A stretch of DNA of 64,000 nucleotides from Burkholderia sp. GAS332 (GTDB lineage Bacteria; Pseudomonadota; Gammaproteobacteria; Burkholderiales; Burkholderiaceae), in the NCBI GenBank assembly GCA_900142905.1, contig FSRV01000002.1, positions 4,464,001 to 4,528,000 on the forward strand, written 5' to 3'. This document shows positions 24,540-34,434 of the stretch, in pieces. The position numbers were made by a program, and so were the translations under genes. Positions within the stretch are counted from its first letter, which is position 1, and every line of letters starts with the position of its first letter. Under the pieces are notes generated by a model that made no database searches, was not told where the DNA came from, and was given only the letters and a program-made list of their open reading frames with translations.

Positions 24540-25652
24540 ATGAAAATTACGTTTATTCTTCCGAAGCTCACACGACATCCGACCGGTGGCGGCAAGATTG
24601 TGTACCAGTATGCGAATGCCATGGCGAGCGCCGGTCATTCGGTCGAAGTACTGCATCCTGAAACGCTGTTCCTTTGGGGCCTGCGCAAGAACCTGTTCCT
24701 CAAACTGCTTTCGCTTGCGGCGGACTGTGGACGGTTGCTGCGAGGCTGGATGGGGCGGAGTGAATCTGTCATATCGTGGATGAAGATCGACCCGGCGGTG
24801 AGAATCCGTGTCGTGCCCGCGCTGTTCTCCCGGTACATTCCGAATGCGGATGTTATCGTGGCTTCGCTCTGGCGTACCGCTGAGTATGTTGAAAACTATC
24901 CTGCTTGCAAGGGCGCCAAATTCTATTTAATCCAGCACCATGAGACGTGGTCAGGCCCGGAGCACCGGGTGAACCAGACGCTCAGGTCGAGAACGAACAA
25001 GATCGTCATTTCCGGGTGGCTCAGAGACCTCGTCAAAGATCTTTCCGGTGACGACGCTCATCAGGTTCCCAATCCTGTCGACCACGACGAGTTCTTTCCA
25101 ACCTTGCCAATCGCGAGCCGGCGGCGCGTGGTCAGCATGCTGTACTCGCCTCATACGTGGAAGGGTGCGGCCGACGGCATTTCGGCGCTCGATCTCGCGA
25201 AGCGCCGGTTCCCCGATATGGAGGCGATTCTCTTCGGTGTATCGCCGCGGCCGAATACTTTGCCCGAGTGGATCAAGTACGTTGAGAATCCAGAAAAACG
25301 TGTGCTGCGCGAAGAAATTTATAACGCTTCATCGATCTATCTGTGCCCAAGCTGGACGGAAGGATGGGGTCTTCCAGCGCTGGAAGCAATGGCGTGCGGA
25401 TGTGCAATCGTCACGTCAGACAACGGAGGCACGCGGGATTTTGTCGTGAATGACGAGAACGGCCTCGTGGTCGCGCCTCAGGCGCCTGACGCGCTGGGTC
25501 AGGCGCTGGCGTCCCTGCTCGCCGACTCTGAGCGGCGCACGAGCTTTGCAGCGCGGTCGATTGAGATGGCGAAACAGTTCACCTTGCAGGCGTCGGTCTC
25601 GAAGCTCCTCGCTGCATTAGAAAACAGACCCACTGCGGAAGTACGATGCTGA
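24540..25652 (+). CDS. Family 4 glycosyltransferase
   Basis: 370 residues, GT-B fold. It opens MKITFILPKLTRHPTGGGK with the Gly-rich loop of GT4 enzymes. The donor domain has YSPHTWKGAADGISALDLA, then PSWTEGWGLPALEAMACGC (E-G-W-G-L-P-x-L-E, the donor-phosphate motif) and SDNGGTRDFVV. The SD is weak. It lies 19 bp after the previous glycosyltransferase gene, and its last 7 bp overlap the flippase start. It acts on the lipid-linked repeat; donor unknown. Confidence 0.9.
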   Translation: MKITFILPKLTRHPTGGGKIVYQYANAMASAGHSVEVLHPETLFLWGLRKNLFLKLLSLAADCGRLLRGWMGRSESVISWMKIDPAVRIRVVPALFSRYIPNADVIVASLWRTAEYVENYPACKGAKFYLIQHHETWSGPEHRVNQTLRSRTNKIVISGWLRDLVKDLSGDDAHQVPNPVDHDEFFPTLPIASRRRVVSMLYSPHTWKGAADGISALDLAKRRFPDMEAILFGVSPRPNTLPEWIKYVENPEKRVLREEIYNASSIYLCPSWTEGWGLPALEAMACGCAIVTSDNGGTRDFVVNDENGLVVAPQAPDALGQALASLLADSERRTSFAARSIEMAKQFTLQASVSKLLAALENRPTAEVRC

Positions 25653-27145
25653 GCCGCCTGAAACGCGTTGCGAATAATCCTCGCTTGCGCAAAATCTGGT
25701 CCACTTATGTCCCTTACGCGCTTGGCATTGCCAGTAACGCGGGACTCAACATCGTATTGATTTCCCTTTTGACGCATCGACTTGCGCCGTCCGAATACGG
25801 CACCTTCTCGGTCGCGGTCACGGTGATCGTGCTGGCGAGCTCAATTGTTGGGCAGTGGCTGCAACAGGCAACCGGCCGCTATCTGGCCGGCTCGTCGGCT
25901 GCCGCCGTTAGCTATACCAAGGCTGCGGTATTGCTGGGGGCGGGCGGCATCATGCTGGTGCTTCTCGTTCTCTACGCGTTGGTCGCGCTCTTCCTCCTGT
26001 TCGACACAGGGCACGGCGCTGGCCTCTTGCTTGCCTGCCTGTTCGGTGTCGCGGCGCAGACCCTCTTCACCTTGGTGGGAACCTCATTGCAATCAGAACA
26101 ACGAGCGTGGCCCTATTCGATGCAGCAGACCTGTTCCGGTGGCTTGAAAATCGGCTTTTCCGTGTTGGTGTGCCGCGCATCGCAGCAGAACGTCGATGGA
26201 TTACTGTATGCGGGCGCTGCGGCGCAACTGATCGGCATTGCCTTTGGTGCATGGCGAGCGCGCTTTCTCGATCCAGCTGTGCTACGCAAGCTTGGATCGC
26301 CGCGTACCCGACTTATCTTACACAAGCTGCGCGTCTATGGCGGAGCGATGACGCTCTGGTTCATCTTCATGAATCTGGCCATGTATTGCGACCGGCTGCT
26401 GGTACGCGCGCTGGCGGGGCCGGCCGCCGCCGGTCTCTACGGCGCGGCGTCGACGCTGGTGGTCGGCTCGGTAAGCCTGGTGATGGCGCCGATCCTCGCG
26501 GCAACGTGGCCACAGCTCATGGCGACCTGGAACATGAAGAATGAGCGCGCGGCTTCGCGCCTGCTGGGCGATCTCCTGACCTACCTGATGTGCGCGGGGG
26601 TAGCGCTGGTCGCGATCGTCAATGCGGTTGCAGAGCCGGCTACGCGGCTGTTCCTCGGCGAGAGATTTAGCGGGGCGTCCACGCTGCTTCCTTTGCTGAC
26701 AGCGTCCGCATTCAGTTTTTCGCTCGGACCGTTTTTCCACAAACCGCTCGAGTTCAAGGAGAGGAAAGCGACGATGTGCGCGTTTGCCGCGCTCGTGCTG
26801 CTAGTGAACGCACTTCTTAGCGCCGTGCTTACCCCGCGTCTGGGCGGCGTAGGAGCGGGCGCGGCGGCGCTGGTGTCGGGCGCGCTCTATTGTGTGCTGT
26901 GCACTGTGCAAGGCCGGAAGATCGTGAGATGGCATATCCGCATTGATCGGCTGGCGACGGTATCGGCACTCGCGATCGCTGTGTCGATTTTCTCGAGACA
27001 CGTTTCTTCGTCGTGGCACTTCAACGGCAATCTTTGGGCCTTCATGGCTGCGAGTGCTGCTTTTGTTGTGTTGTTCGTGGTAGCAATGACGGGCGCCTGG
27101 GTCGTGAGTTCGACCTGCCGGCGGTTGAAGATAATGGGTGGTTAG
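25646..27145 (+). CDS. Polysaccharide flippase (Wzx-like, MOP superfamily)
   Basis: 499 residues with about 12 to 14 hydrophobic helices and short loops. The N-terminal helix SNAGLNIVLISLLTHRLAP followed by SEYGTFSVAVTVIVLAS is the conserved opening of polysaccharide flippases, where the S/P-x-x-Y-G-x-x pattern marks the first loop. Wzx proteins flip undecaprenyl-linked repeats across the inner membrane. It overlaps the glycosyltransferase before it by 7 bp and stops directly before the polymerase start, placing flippase and polymerase side by side as in Wzy-dependent loci. Confidence 0.9.
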   Translation: MLSRLKRVANNPRLRKIWSTYVPYALGIASNAGLNIVLISLLTHRLAPSEYGTFSVAVTVIVLASSIVGQWLQQATGRYLAGSSAAAVSYTKAAVLLGAGGIMLVLLVLYALVALFLLFDTGHGAGLLLACLFGVAAQTLFTLVGTSLQSEQRAWPYSMQQTCSGGLKIGFSVLVCRASQQNVDGLLYAGAAAQLIGIAFGAWRARFLDPAVLRKLGSPRTRLILHKLRVYGGAMTLWFIFMNLAMYCDRLLVRALAGPAAAGLYGAASTLVVGSVSLVMAPILAATWPQLMATWNMKNERAASRLLGDLLTYLMCAGVALVAIVNAVAEPATRLFLGERFSGASTLLPLLTASAFSFSLGPFFHKPLEFKERKATMCAFAALVLLVNALLSAVLTPRLGGVGAGAAALVSGALYCVLCTVQGRKIVRWHIRIDRLATVSALAIAVSIFSRHVSSSWHFNGNLWAFMAASAAFVVLFVVAMTGAWVVSSTCRRLKIMGG

Positions 27146-28414
27146 ATGAATATGAAGAATCAGAAGCAAAAAGAGCTCAGCGCGACAGGAGAGAAGGTCT
27201 ATATGTTCGACAAGATCCTGTTTTGCATCTGGCTGCTCGTGCCTGCCTATCAGTACTCCGATCTCCATGTGGAGAATTCCCGCATCGGATTCTGGGGGAT
27301 AGCGGCAATGCTGATTTTCCGCATGTCGATGCGAGATTTGCAGCGCAGGAAATTCACCATCCCGTCGCGAGGCCTGATTGGTCCGTTTATGCTCGTGTTC
27401 GGCTGGAAATTTATCGAATTGATGAGAGCGCCGGGCCAGATCAACACGGCCATGCTCTTCTTCGTGGATTTTCTGATCACTTACACCTGTTGCCTCATCA
27501 TCGCGCCGCGCATTTTCTCCGTGCGAACTTGGCTTATCGAATTTCGCCGCGTCATGGTATTTGCCCTCATACTTTCCATTGTCGCTCACCCATTCATTCC
27601 TCCCCGCACCGACATGGCTGGCTGGGATAAAGGCGCTAGTTGGGCGTTCGCGCATCCGAACATCGCGGCGATGTATCCGCTCTCGATTTATATGCTGACT
27701 ATCGTCATCTTTGGTATTGGAGCGAAGCGGGGCTTCAGATGGTTCGATGTGTTCTGCGTCGTTTTCAGCCTTGGCACGCTTGCCTTGACCAACTCTCGTA
27801 CTACGCTGGCCGTGGCGGTTGTCACGACCGCGCTCGCCCTGGGAAATGTCTTCGCGCTGACCTATTTGAAAGACGACGTGAACCGCGAATCGCGAGTCGT
27901 CAAAGTGACTCTCAAGCTCTGTGGCATGGTCGCCGTTTGCGGGGCCATCTACTTCATCTATTCAGATCTGGGCCGTCAAGCGGTCGATGCATTGTTTAGC
28001 GGTCGACTGTCTTTTGCCGCGGACGTTCTGTTCTCCGCGAAAGATCTGATACTGGGGGTCGGTCTAATGCCCCCAGGCGCCAATCTACTTGCCGATACCA
28101 CTACGCGCGGCGCCGGGATCGATGGTCTCTACACAAATCTGATCTACGGAGAAGGCTACGTCGGATTCCTGATCTTTTCGGTCGCTATGCTTGGTATGCG
28201 TCGAATGGCCAACGTTAATCAACGCTGCCGCGGATTCTTCGGCATGACGCTGATCAGTTGCCTTCTGTTTGGTGTGACGGAAACGCATTTCTGGCTGTTG
28301 GCCAGTCCGCTGACTGCATTGGTAGCGGTATTGGCCTCTACACTCGGCACGCAGGCAGGGAGCTGCATGACGGTCTACATCGGAAAGCCGTTGCCGCAAC
28401 TCGTGGGCCGATGA
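27146..28414 (+). CDS. O-antigen polymerase/ligase-like protein (Wzy-like)
   Basis: 422 residues, about 10 to 11 hydrophobic helices. The central segment FSLGTLALTNSRTTLAVAV is the LTxSRTxxxA core of Wzy/WaaL proteins (PF04932 type), and a large polar loop lies around residues 130-170 (PFIPPRTDMAGWDKGASWAF). It should polymerise flipped repeats in the periplasm. Its ATG follows the flippase TAG immediately. The next genes on the plus strand are rfbBAC 4 kb away, separated by two reversed genes. Confidence 0.85.
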   Translation: MNMKNQKQKELSATGEKVYMFDKILFCIWLLVPAYQYSDLHVENSRIGFWGIAAMLIFRMSMRDLQRRKFTIPSRGLIGPFMLVFGWKFIELMRAPGQINTAMLFFVDFLITYTCCLIIAPRIFSVRTWLIEFRRVMVFALILSIVAHPFIPPRTDMAGWDKGASWAFAHPNIAAMYPLSIYMLTIVIFGIGAKRGFRWFDVFCVVFSLGTLALTNSRTTLAVAVVTTALALGNVFALTYLKDDVNRESRVVKVTLKLCGMVAVCGAIYFIYSDLGRQAVDALFSGRLSFAADVLFSAKDLILGVGLMPPGANLLADTTTRGAGIDGLYTNLIYGEGYVGFLIFSVAMLGMRRMANVNQRCRGFFGMTLISCLLFGVTETHFWLLASPLTALVAVLASTLGTQAGSCMTVYIGKPLPQLVGR

Positions 28415-28566
28415 CTAACCACATTCGAAGTTTGCGACTGGAGGCGGCACTTTCCAACAAGGTGCCGGTCGTCGGCTTGGCGTTGCATACAGTAAGCACG
28501 GCGCGACCACGGTGAGGTCGTCCGTGGACTAAGTCCGGTGAACAGCCCTATTTTTATTCGAAAGTA

Positions 28567-30729
28567 TTACCGCTCCACCGTGATCTCATAGTTTGCCGCG
28601 AAAGGTTGTCCGTCACGATTGATGTCGAAAACCACGTGCTGACCGTCGGTCCGGGATGCGATAGGCCGAAGTCTGCGCCCCTGAATGTCGAGGGCGAATA
28701 CGGACACACGCGAGACCGGAAGCTGGAGGGAGACCGTGGCGGGAATGCGCTCCATCTGTGCCGGCCCCGCGACTTTGTAGAGACTGGCTGAGGGCAGGTG
28801 GCCTTCTCTGGGAAGAATCGTTCGCCAATGGCCCCGCAGGTCGGCTGCATCAAGTTGTTGCGTACCTCGGGTATCAGTGCCCATGGTGAACCCGGGTATC
28901 GAAAGCAGCAGACGGCGCGAATCGGATAATGGCGTGCCGTCGAGACTGGTGAGGAATGCGGTAGCAAAACCGCGGCTTCCCGGCGCCAGAGTCAACTCAA
29001 GCAGTGACGACTTCACGCGATGACCGACCGGAATAAAACCTGAGACCCCTGCAGCGTACGCCGATCCGAACGTGAACTGGAGCGCTGCCTGGTCATAGAG
29101 AAAGTAGGAAGACGTTTCCGCGGGGACGGCCGAACGCACGCCGAAATTGGGCGCATTTTCGAGCGCAATCTGGCGGGTCATCGCGACACTGGGCGGAATG
29201 CCGAAGTGCTTCGACAGGTAGGACGCGAGATTGCCCACTATGCCGCTACCATCGGCCATCGCGCGATCGTCAGGCGAGAGCGCGATAAATGACTGAGTTA
29301 GCGCAGTGCCAGGATACATGGCACGAAAGTAAGCTGAGCATTGAGCGAATTGAGCGAGCTTCGTGATATCCCCACGCAAGCTGAAATCCGAAGGCGTAAA
29401 GGCGTTCCATTCCCTATCGTGTGCATAGTCGTAGAGTATCAGTCCGTCCCAATCTTGGGAGACGGCAAATTGCGTCACGACGGGAAGCAGGTCGGATGCT
29501 TGCTGATTTGGCCATGCCTGGTTGAACTCGCTGATCAGAAATGGGCGACCCGCAACGCGCGCGAATGCAGTGTTGAGCAAGGTTTGCTCGGGGGAGTTCC
29601 CTAGCCATCCATTCGAAATGCGCCAGTCGTTCCAATCCCATTGTCGATTGGGGAAAAGATAGTGATCGATGTAGAAATGTGCATCCGTGAAGCTCGCGGC
29701 GCTATTCACATCGAAGTTCGCAAACCCGCCGTGGTTCCAGCGACCGGAATGAATGATTTGAGTACCGGATATGGGCACGTCGACGCCAAGCTGGTCTCTG
29801 ACTACGCCGACCATCTGTCCAATGTAACGTTGGTCCAGATCAATGTAGAAACCGGCGGCGACACGTGAGTCGTCGCGGGATAATCCCGAACGCTCAAGCG
29901 GTAAAGGTGCGGGAGCCAACCGCCGGTCCTTGCGATATGCAGCCCATTTCTCTTGCAACGTATAACGGAAACGACCGGTGACGAGTGAAGGCAATGTGCC
30001 TTCTTGCCAATTGTCGACAAGGGTGGATTCATTGTTGATCTCGACCATCGCGAGATTGGGGCTGTCGCGAAGCTTAAGCGCCGAAAGCAGGTTTTTTGTA
30101 TAGGTTGCCTGCCAGGCCATCATGTCCACGTCAAATATAGGTAAGGGTTTGCTCTGCGACGGAATGCGATCGCCGGCGTGGGTCGCGGGAAAGGTGTGAT
30201 TGGCGTGCAGATTGAGATCAACGTAGATGCCGTGTTGTCCCAACTGGTTAATGAGTCGCGACAAGGCCACAACTGCCTGCTGATCGAGTTGAGGACTGGC
30301 GGCGTCGCGTAGCATGCCGACGGGGCCACTGGCGGAGTTTTGCGCGGGTTGGTCTATTGCGTGGAGCCTGACGATGTTGACGCCGAGCGCCGCGAGACGC
30401 CGTGCCAGTGCTTCGCCATCAGTCTCTGAAGGGAAATTCGCGGCGAGCGCTAACGATACGCCGAAGAATCGCACGCGCGTACTAGTGCTTGGGGCGCCCG
30501 ATGTGCCGACCGTGAAGAAATGACCGTTGCGTATGACAATGCGATCTGCGCTCCCGAGCGGTGCGCTGGGCTGTTTCGCGTCAAGCGCGAGTCCCGGTGG
30601 CACGCTCCCGACGTTGACCGCCTCGTATCGCAGGACGTCGGAACCTTGGGATTGGCAGCAGCAGAGAGTTAACGCGGCTGCTGTCACTGAGACACTCTTG
30701 CAGGCGTAGGTGCGGAAACGGCGAACCAT
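28567..30729 (-). CDS. Secreted glycoside hydrolase of clan A (cellulase-like TIM barrel)
   Basis: 720 residues from the ATG at 30729; two starts further upstream (30789 GTG, 30780 ATG) are possible and none has a clear SD. A signal-like N terminus, VRRFRTYACKSVSVTAAALT, ends at CCCQSQG, possibly lipidated. A TIM-barrel domain follows: GVNIVRLHAIDQP, IYVDLNLHANHTF, MVEINNES whose Glu after Asn is the acid/base of clan A, and PFLISEFNQAWPN whose Glu is the nucleophile position. A beta-rich domain of about 250 residues ends the protein. Such enzymes trim or release exopolysaccharide (family knowledge). It shares a transcript with the glycosyltransferase at 30854. Confidence 0.82.
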   Translation of the reverse strand: MVRRFRTYACKSVSVTAAALTLCCCQSQGSDVLRYEAVNVGSVPPGLALDAKQPSAPLGSADRIVIRNGHFFTVGTSGAPSTSTRVRFFGVSLALAANFPSETDGEALARRLAALGVNIVRLHAIDQPAQNSASGPVGMLRDAASPQLDQQAVVALSRLINQLGQHGIYVDLNLHANHTFPATHAGDRIPSQSKPLPIFDVDMMAWQATYTKNLLSALKLRDSPNLAMVEINNESTLVDNWQEGTLPSLVTGRFRYTLQEKWAAYRKDRRLAPAPLPLERSGLSRDDSRVAAGFYIDLDQRYIGQMVGVVRDQLGVDVPISGTQIIHSGRWNHGGFANFDVNSAASFTDAHFYIDHYLFPNRQWDWNDWRISNGWLGNSPEQTLLNTAFARVAGRPFLISEFNQAWPNQQASDLLPVVTQFAVSQDWDGLILYDYAHDREWNAFTPSDFSLRGDITKLAQFAQCSAYFRAMYPGTALTQSFIALSPDDRAMADGSGIVGNLASYLSKHFGIPPSVAMTRQIALENAPNFGVRSAVPAETSSYFLYDQAALQFTFGSAYAAGVSGFIPVGHRVKSSLLELTLAPGSRGFATAFLTSLDGTPLSDSRRLLLSIPGFTMGTDTRGTQQLDAADLRGHWRTILPREGHLPSASLYKVAGPAQMERIPATVSLQLPVSRVSVFALDIQGRRLRPIASRTDGQHVVFDINRDGQPFAANYEITVER

Positions 30730-30853
30730 GACGAGTGTTGAGCGATGCACGGCTAAGGCAGGAGGAAGGCTAATGAACATAGGGCACACACTATTACAGC
30801 GAGGCGACGGTTGCGTGCCCGTGGTGTTTTGCTAGCGGATGACGCCACGACAC

Positions 30854-32116
30854 TCATTCCGCCTTGGTCTCAAACTCCTCCACACTCACCGCTGCGGCTA
30901 GCACTTGACCGGAACTGGACGCTCGAGCATGCGTGTCGAGTGCCGGCTTGCGGTCCGGAACACGATGAGCCGGACGTGAAGCGACCACCGCGCTGCGTTT
31001 GCCGCCTCCCATATGACGATGCAGCAACGCTTCATACTGCGCGAGCACGCTGTCCCACCGAAATGAGCTTTCGAAGCGTTGCGCGCTCGACTCGCCCATG
31101 GCTCGCGCGGTAGCGGGATCGCCGAGCAGCGCCGAAATGTGCAGATCGCAATCCGACTCGGTGGCGAAGAACCGGGCCTCTGGCCCCGCCACCCATCGAT
31201 TGAACACATTGTCATGCGCAATGACCGCGCTACCGGCTCCGAGTGCTTCGACGAGCGACGGGTTGGTGCCGCCCACGCGATGACCATGCAGATAGAAATG
31301 TGCATGCCGCCGTAGTGCCCGCACTGCCGATTGATCGTAGATAGCGCCGGGGAAAACGACTTCGTCACTTGCCGCGTCGAGCACCTCGCGGTGATACGCG
31401 TGAGCGTCAGCATCGTAGTTGCCCAGCACGACGAGCTTGGCGCCGCGCGGGCGGCGCGAGAATGCCGTGACGATTTCCAGCACCGAATTTTCGGGCTCCG
31501 GACGGGCAATCACGAGACCATAGAACGTCTCTTCGATTCCAAGCGCCTCGAGCGGTGCAAGGCTTGCCGCGCCGACCGCATCGGCACCGTACGGAATCGT
31601 CGTGATCTTGCGGCGATTGACTCGTGTGGCGAGGTGCGAAGCGATTGCAGGGTGATCGGCGATCAGGTGATTGCCTGTCCAGCAGCCGACCCGCTCATTG
31701 AGCCAAAGCCACATGCGCTCATGGAACTTCCACTTCTCCCGGCGCCACTCGAGTCCGTCCATGTTGATCAGATTCGTAATTCCGTGCCAGCGCAAATACG
31801 TGCAGAAGACCGCGGTGTTATAGCCAAGTGTCAGTACGAGCGCGGGCTTGCGCGCAACCGTGTCGCGCACCGATTTCCAGTCGAACTCCATCGTACCCAA
31901 AGCTCCACTGCGCGTAACGGGAATGGTGATCCGCTGTACGCCGCGCCATGTGTCTTCAATCGTCTCCGTTTGACCGTCCTCGCCCTGGCAATACACGGTG
32001 ACTTTCCAGTCGCGTTGCGTGAGGTAAAGCGCAAGTCTTTCCGCAAACGTTTCGAAACCACCGTGGCGCGCCGGGATCCCTCGCGTGCCCAAAATGAAAA
32101 GTTGGCTGACTGGCAT
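30854..32116 (-). CDS. Glycosyltransferase of the DUF1972/rhamnosyltransferase type
   Basis: 420 residues from the ATG at 32116, which directly precedes FILGTRGIPARHGGFETFAE, the highly conserved opening of DUF1972-containing GT4 enzymes. The donor half shows VIARPEPENSVLEIV, YLHGHRVGGTNPSLVEALG and AHDNVFNRWV. A Pro/Arg/Ala-rich tail of about 60 residues follows. Members are rhamnosyltransferases or add other deoxysugars. It is transcribed opposite to rfbBAC and followed 124 bp later by the glycosidase gene. Two copies of the TGGCC palindrome lie between it and rfbB. Confidence 0.88.
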   Translation of the reverse strand: MPVSQLFILGTRGIPARHGGFETFAERLALYLTQRDWKVTVYCQGEDGQTETIEDTWRGVQRITIPVTRSGALGTMEFDWKSVRDTVARKPALVLTLGYNTAVFCTYLRWHGITNLINMDGLEWRREKWKFHERMWLWLNERVGCWTGNHLIADHPAIASHLATRVNRRKITTIPYGADAVGAASLAPLEALGIEETFYGLVIARPEPENSVLEIVTAFSRRPRGAKLVVLGNYDADAHAYHREVLDAASDEVVFPGAIYDQSAVRALRRHAHFYLHGHRVGGTNPSLVEALGAGSAVIAHDNVFNRWVAGPEARFFATESDCDLHISALLGDPATARAMGESSAQRFESSFRWDSVLAQYEALLHRHMGGGKRSAVVASRPAHRVPDRKPALDTHARASSSGQVLAAAVSVEEFETKAE

Positions 32117-32198
32117 ATCGCTCGTTTCCGTCGTTGATTCGCGCACCGATGTTGCGCTGAACAAAAGCTACCCAGGCGATAGGGTAGGGCAACGGGCG

Positions 32199-32213
32199 TG
32201 GCGAATTCGGCCA
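32199..32213. promoter_or_regulatory. TGGCC palindrome, site 1
   Basis: TGGCGAATTCGGCCA on the plus strand, i.e. TGGCCGAATTCGCCA on the minus. It is a near-perfect match to the consensus TGGCCGAATYRGCCA and lies 83 bp upstream of the DUF1972 glycosyltransferase start. Confidence 0.5.
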
Positions 32214-32331
32214 CTGTCGTTATCGATTCCGCCAAAGTGACCTGCACGTTCTCATCGTCGGCAGGTTTCGCGCCGACGTGGCAAACGCGTCCCGATGCGT
32301 TTGCTGATGATGTCGGAATGCGCCAACGAAT

Positions 32332-32346
32332 TGGCCGAATCGGCTA
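32332..32346. promoter_or_regulatory. TGGCC palindrome, site 2
   Basis: TGGCCGAATCGGCTA, 14 of 15 positions of TGGCCGAATYRGCCA. It lies 136 bp before rfbB in the same divergent region as site 1, 133 bp from it centre to centre. Confidence 0.5.
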
Positions 32347-32481
32347 CGGCGCCACTTCTAACATAGCCATCCTCCAGCCGTGCTATTCGTGCAGTGCATC
32401 ACGGTTACGTGTGACTTAGCGACCGTGTCGGAATAGAACCAGGCTGTCGCGGTACTTCAAACAACATAACGAGGGCTCAAC

Positions 32482-33543
32482 ATGATCCTTGTGACCGGCG
32501 GGGCCGGTTTCATTGGAGCGAACTTCGTCATCGACTGGTTGGCCTGCAATGGCGAATCCGTCCTTAACGTCGATAAGCTTACCTACGCAGGCAACTACGG
32601 AACGCTGCGTGAGTTGCACGACGATGCCCGGCACGCGTTTGCGCACGTTGATATTGTCGATCGCGAAGCACTAGACGCGCTCCTCAGGCGGTACCAGCCG
32701 CGTGCCGTCGTGCATTTCGCGGCCGAGAGCCACGTGGATCGCTCGATTGATCTGCCGCACGACTTCATCGAGACGAACGTGGTTGGCACGGCAACGTTGC
32801 TGGATGCCGCGCGTATCTATTGGGGCGCGTTGCCGCAGCCTCAACAGAGCGCATTCCGGTTTCTGCACGTGTCTACCGACGAGGTGTACGGCTCCCTCGG
32901 TCCTGACGATTACCCGTTTTCCGAAACGACGCCCTATGCACCGAATAGCCCGTACGCGGCGTCGAAGGCTGCCTCCGATCATCTGGTGCGCGCCTATCAC
33001 CACACCTACGGTCTGCCAACGCTAACGACGAATTGCTCGAACAACTACGGACCTTACCAGTTTCCCGAGAAGCTCATCCCGTTGATGATCCAGCGCGCGC
33101 TGCGCGGTCAGCCGATGCCGGTATACGGCGATGGGCGCAACGTGCGCGACTGGCTCTACGTCGGCGATCACTGTGATGCGATCCGCACGGTACTGGCAAA
33201 GGGCCGGCCCGGCGAGACGTACAACGTCGGCGGGTGCAACGAGCACACTAACCTCGATGTGGTGAACCGTATCTGTTCCCTGCTCGACGAGTTGCGTCCG
33301 CGCCGCAATGGCGGCTATCGCGAGCAGATTGCTTACGTGGCTGACCGCAAAGGTCACGACCGTCGTTACGCGATCGACGCGAGCAAGATCGGCCGCGAAT
33401 TCGGTTGGAAGCCGAGCGAGTCTTTCGACAGCGGTCTCGCGCGGACCGTGCAATGGTACGTCGACAACGAAGCGTGGTCGAAGTCCATTCACACCGGCGA
33501 GTACCGACGGGTATTCCCTCCCAACGAACTGGTAGGTATCTGA
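32482..33543 (+). CDS. rfbB: dTDP-glucose 4,6-dehydratase
   Basis: 353 residues. The NAD loop [15 protein letters not shown], the catalytic segment [10 protein letters not shown] with its Asp-Glu pair, and [12 protein letters not shown] with the Y-x-x-x-K pair are those of RfbB/RmlB, and [18 protein letters not shown] follows. It converts dTDP-glucose to dTDP-4-keto-6-deoxyglucose in the cytoplasm, the second step of dTDP-rhamnose synthesis. AGGG precedes the ATG. rfbA follows after 3 bp. It heads a run of plus-strand genes reaching at least wzc. Confidence 0.97.
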   Translation: MILVTGGAGFIGANFVIDWLACNGESVLNVDKLTYAGNYGTLRELHDDARHAFAHVDIVDREALDALLRRYQPRAVVHFAAESHVDRSIDLPHDFIETNVVGTATLLDAARIYWGALPQPQQSAFRFLHVSTDEVYGSLGPDDYPFSETTPYAPNSPYAASKAASDHLVRAYHHTYGLPTLTTNCSNNYGPYQFPEKLIPLMIQRALRGQPMPVYGDGRNVRDWLYVGDHCDAIRTVLAKGRPGETYNVGGCNEHTNLDVVNRICSLLDELRPRRNGGYREQIAYVADRKGHDRRYAIDASKIGREFGWKPSESFDSGLARTVQWYVDNEAWSKSIHTGEYRRVFPPNELVGI

Positions 33544-33546
33544 GCG

Positions 33547-34434
33547 ATGAGATCGACACGGAAAGGCATCATTCTGGCGGGCGGCTCCGGTACCCGTCTC
33601 TACCCGATCACGCGCGTGATCTCCAAGCAACTTCTGCCGGTGTACGACAAGCCGATGATCTATTACGCGCTGTCGACATTAATGATGGCGGGCATCAACG
33701 AGATTCTGCTTATCTCTACACCCGACGACACGCCGCGCTTCACGTCGATGCTGGGTGACGGAAGCCAGTGGGGCATGAATATCAGCTATGCGGTCCAGCC
33801 TTCGCCGGACGGTCTCGCACAGGCCTTCCTGCTCGGCCGCGATTTCATCGACAACAAGCCGTCCGCCCTGGTTCTCGGTGACAACATTTTCTATGGCGCG
33901 GATCTAGGCGTGCACCTTCGCGAAGCGGACGCTCGCCCGGTGGGTGCGACGGTGTTCGGCTATCACGTGCACGATCCGCAGCGCTACGGCGTGGTGGAGT
34001 TCGATGCCAAGGGCAAGGTCGTCTCGATCGAGGAGAAGCCGGCCAAACCCCGCTCGAACTACGCGGTGACCGGGCTTTACTTCTACGACAGCGACGTGTG
34101 CGATATCGCCGCCGATATCGCTCCGTCGGTGCGCGGCGAACTGGAAATTACCGATGTCAATCGTCGCTATCTCGAGCGTGACGATCTGCACCTGGAAAAG
34201 CTCGGCCGCGGGTTTGCGTGGTTCGACACAGGCACGCATCAATCGTTGATCGAGGCTGCAACCTTCATTTCAACCGTGCAGCAACGACAGGCGCTACTGA
34301 TTTCCAGTCCGGAAGAGGTGGCGTTCCGGCACGGCTGGATCGATGCGGAGCAACTCGACATTTTGGCTGAGCCGCTTCGCAAGACCGACTACGGCCGTTA
34401 TCTGTCTTCCCTTCTTCCTGCTGTTGCGCCATGA
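33547..34434 (+). CDS. rfbA: Glucose-1-phosphate thymidylyltransferase
   Basis: 295 residues. The nucleotide motif [20 protein letters not shown] is at the N terminus, followed by [28 protein letters not shown] and [12 protein letters not shown], all RmlA marks. It makes dTDP-glucose from dTTP and glucose-1-phosphate. Its stop overlaps the rfbC start (ATGA), so translation is coupled. Confidence 0.97.
   Translation: MRSTRKGIILAGGSGTRLYPITRVISKQLLPVYDKPMIYYALSTLMMAGINEILLISTPDDTPRFTSMLGDGSQWGMNISYAVQPSPDGLAQAFLLGRDFIDNKPSALVLGDNIFYGADLGVHLREADARPVGATVFGYHVHDPQRYGVVEFDAKGKVVSIEEKPAKPRSNYAVTGLYFYDSDVCDIAADIAPSVRGELEITDVNRRYLERDDLHLEKLGRGFAWFDTGTHQSLIEAATFISTVQQRQALLISSPEEVAFRHGWIDAEQLDILAEPLRKTDYGRYLSSLLPAVAP

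Noticed and set aside
26801..27655. 284-codon minus-strand frame across the flippase and polymerase genes
   Set aside because: His/Arg-rich shadow spanning a gene junction; both plus-strand membrane proteins are convincing.
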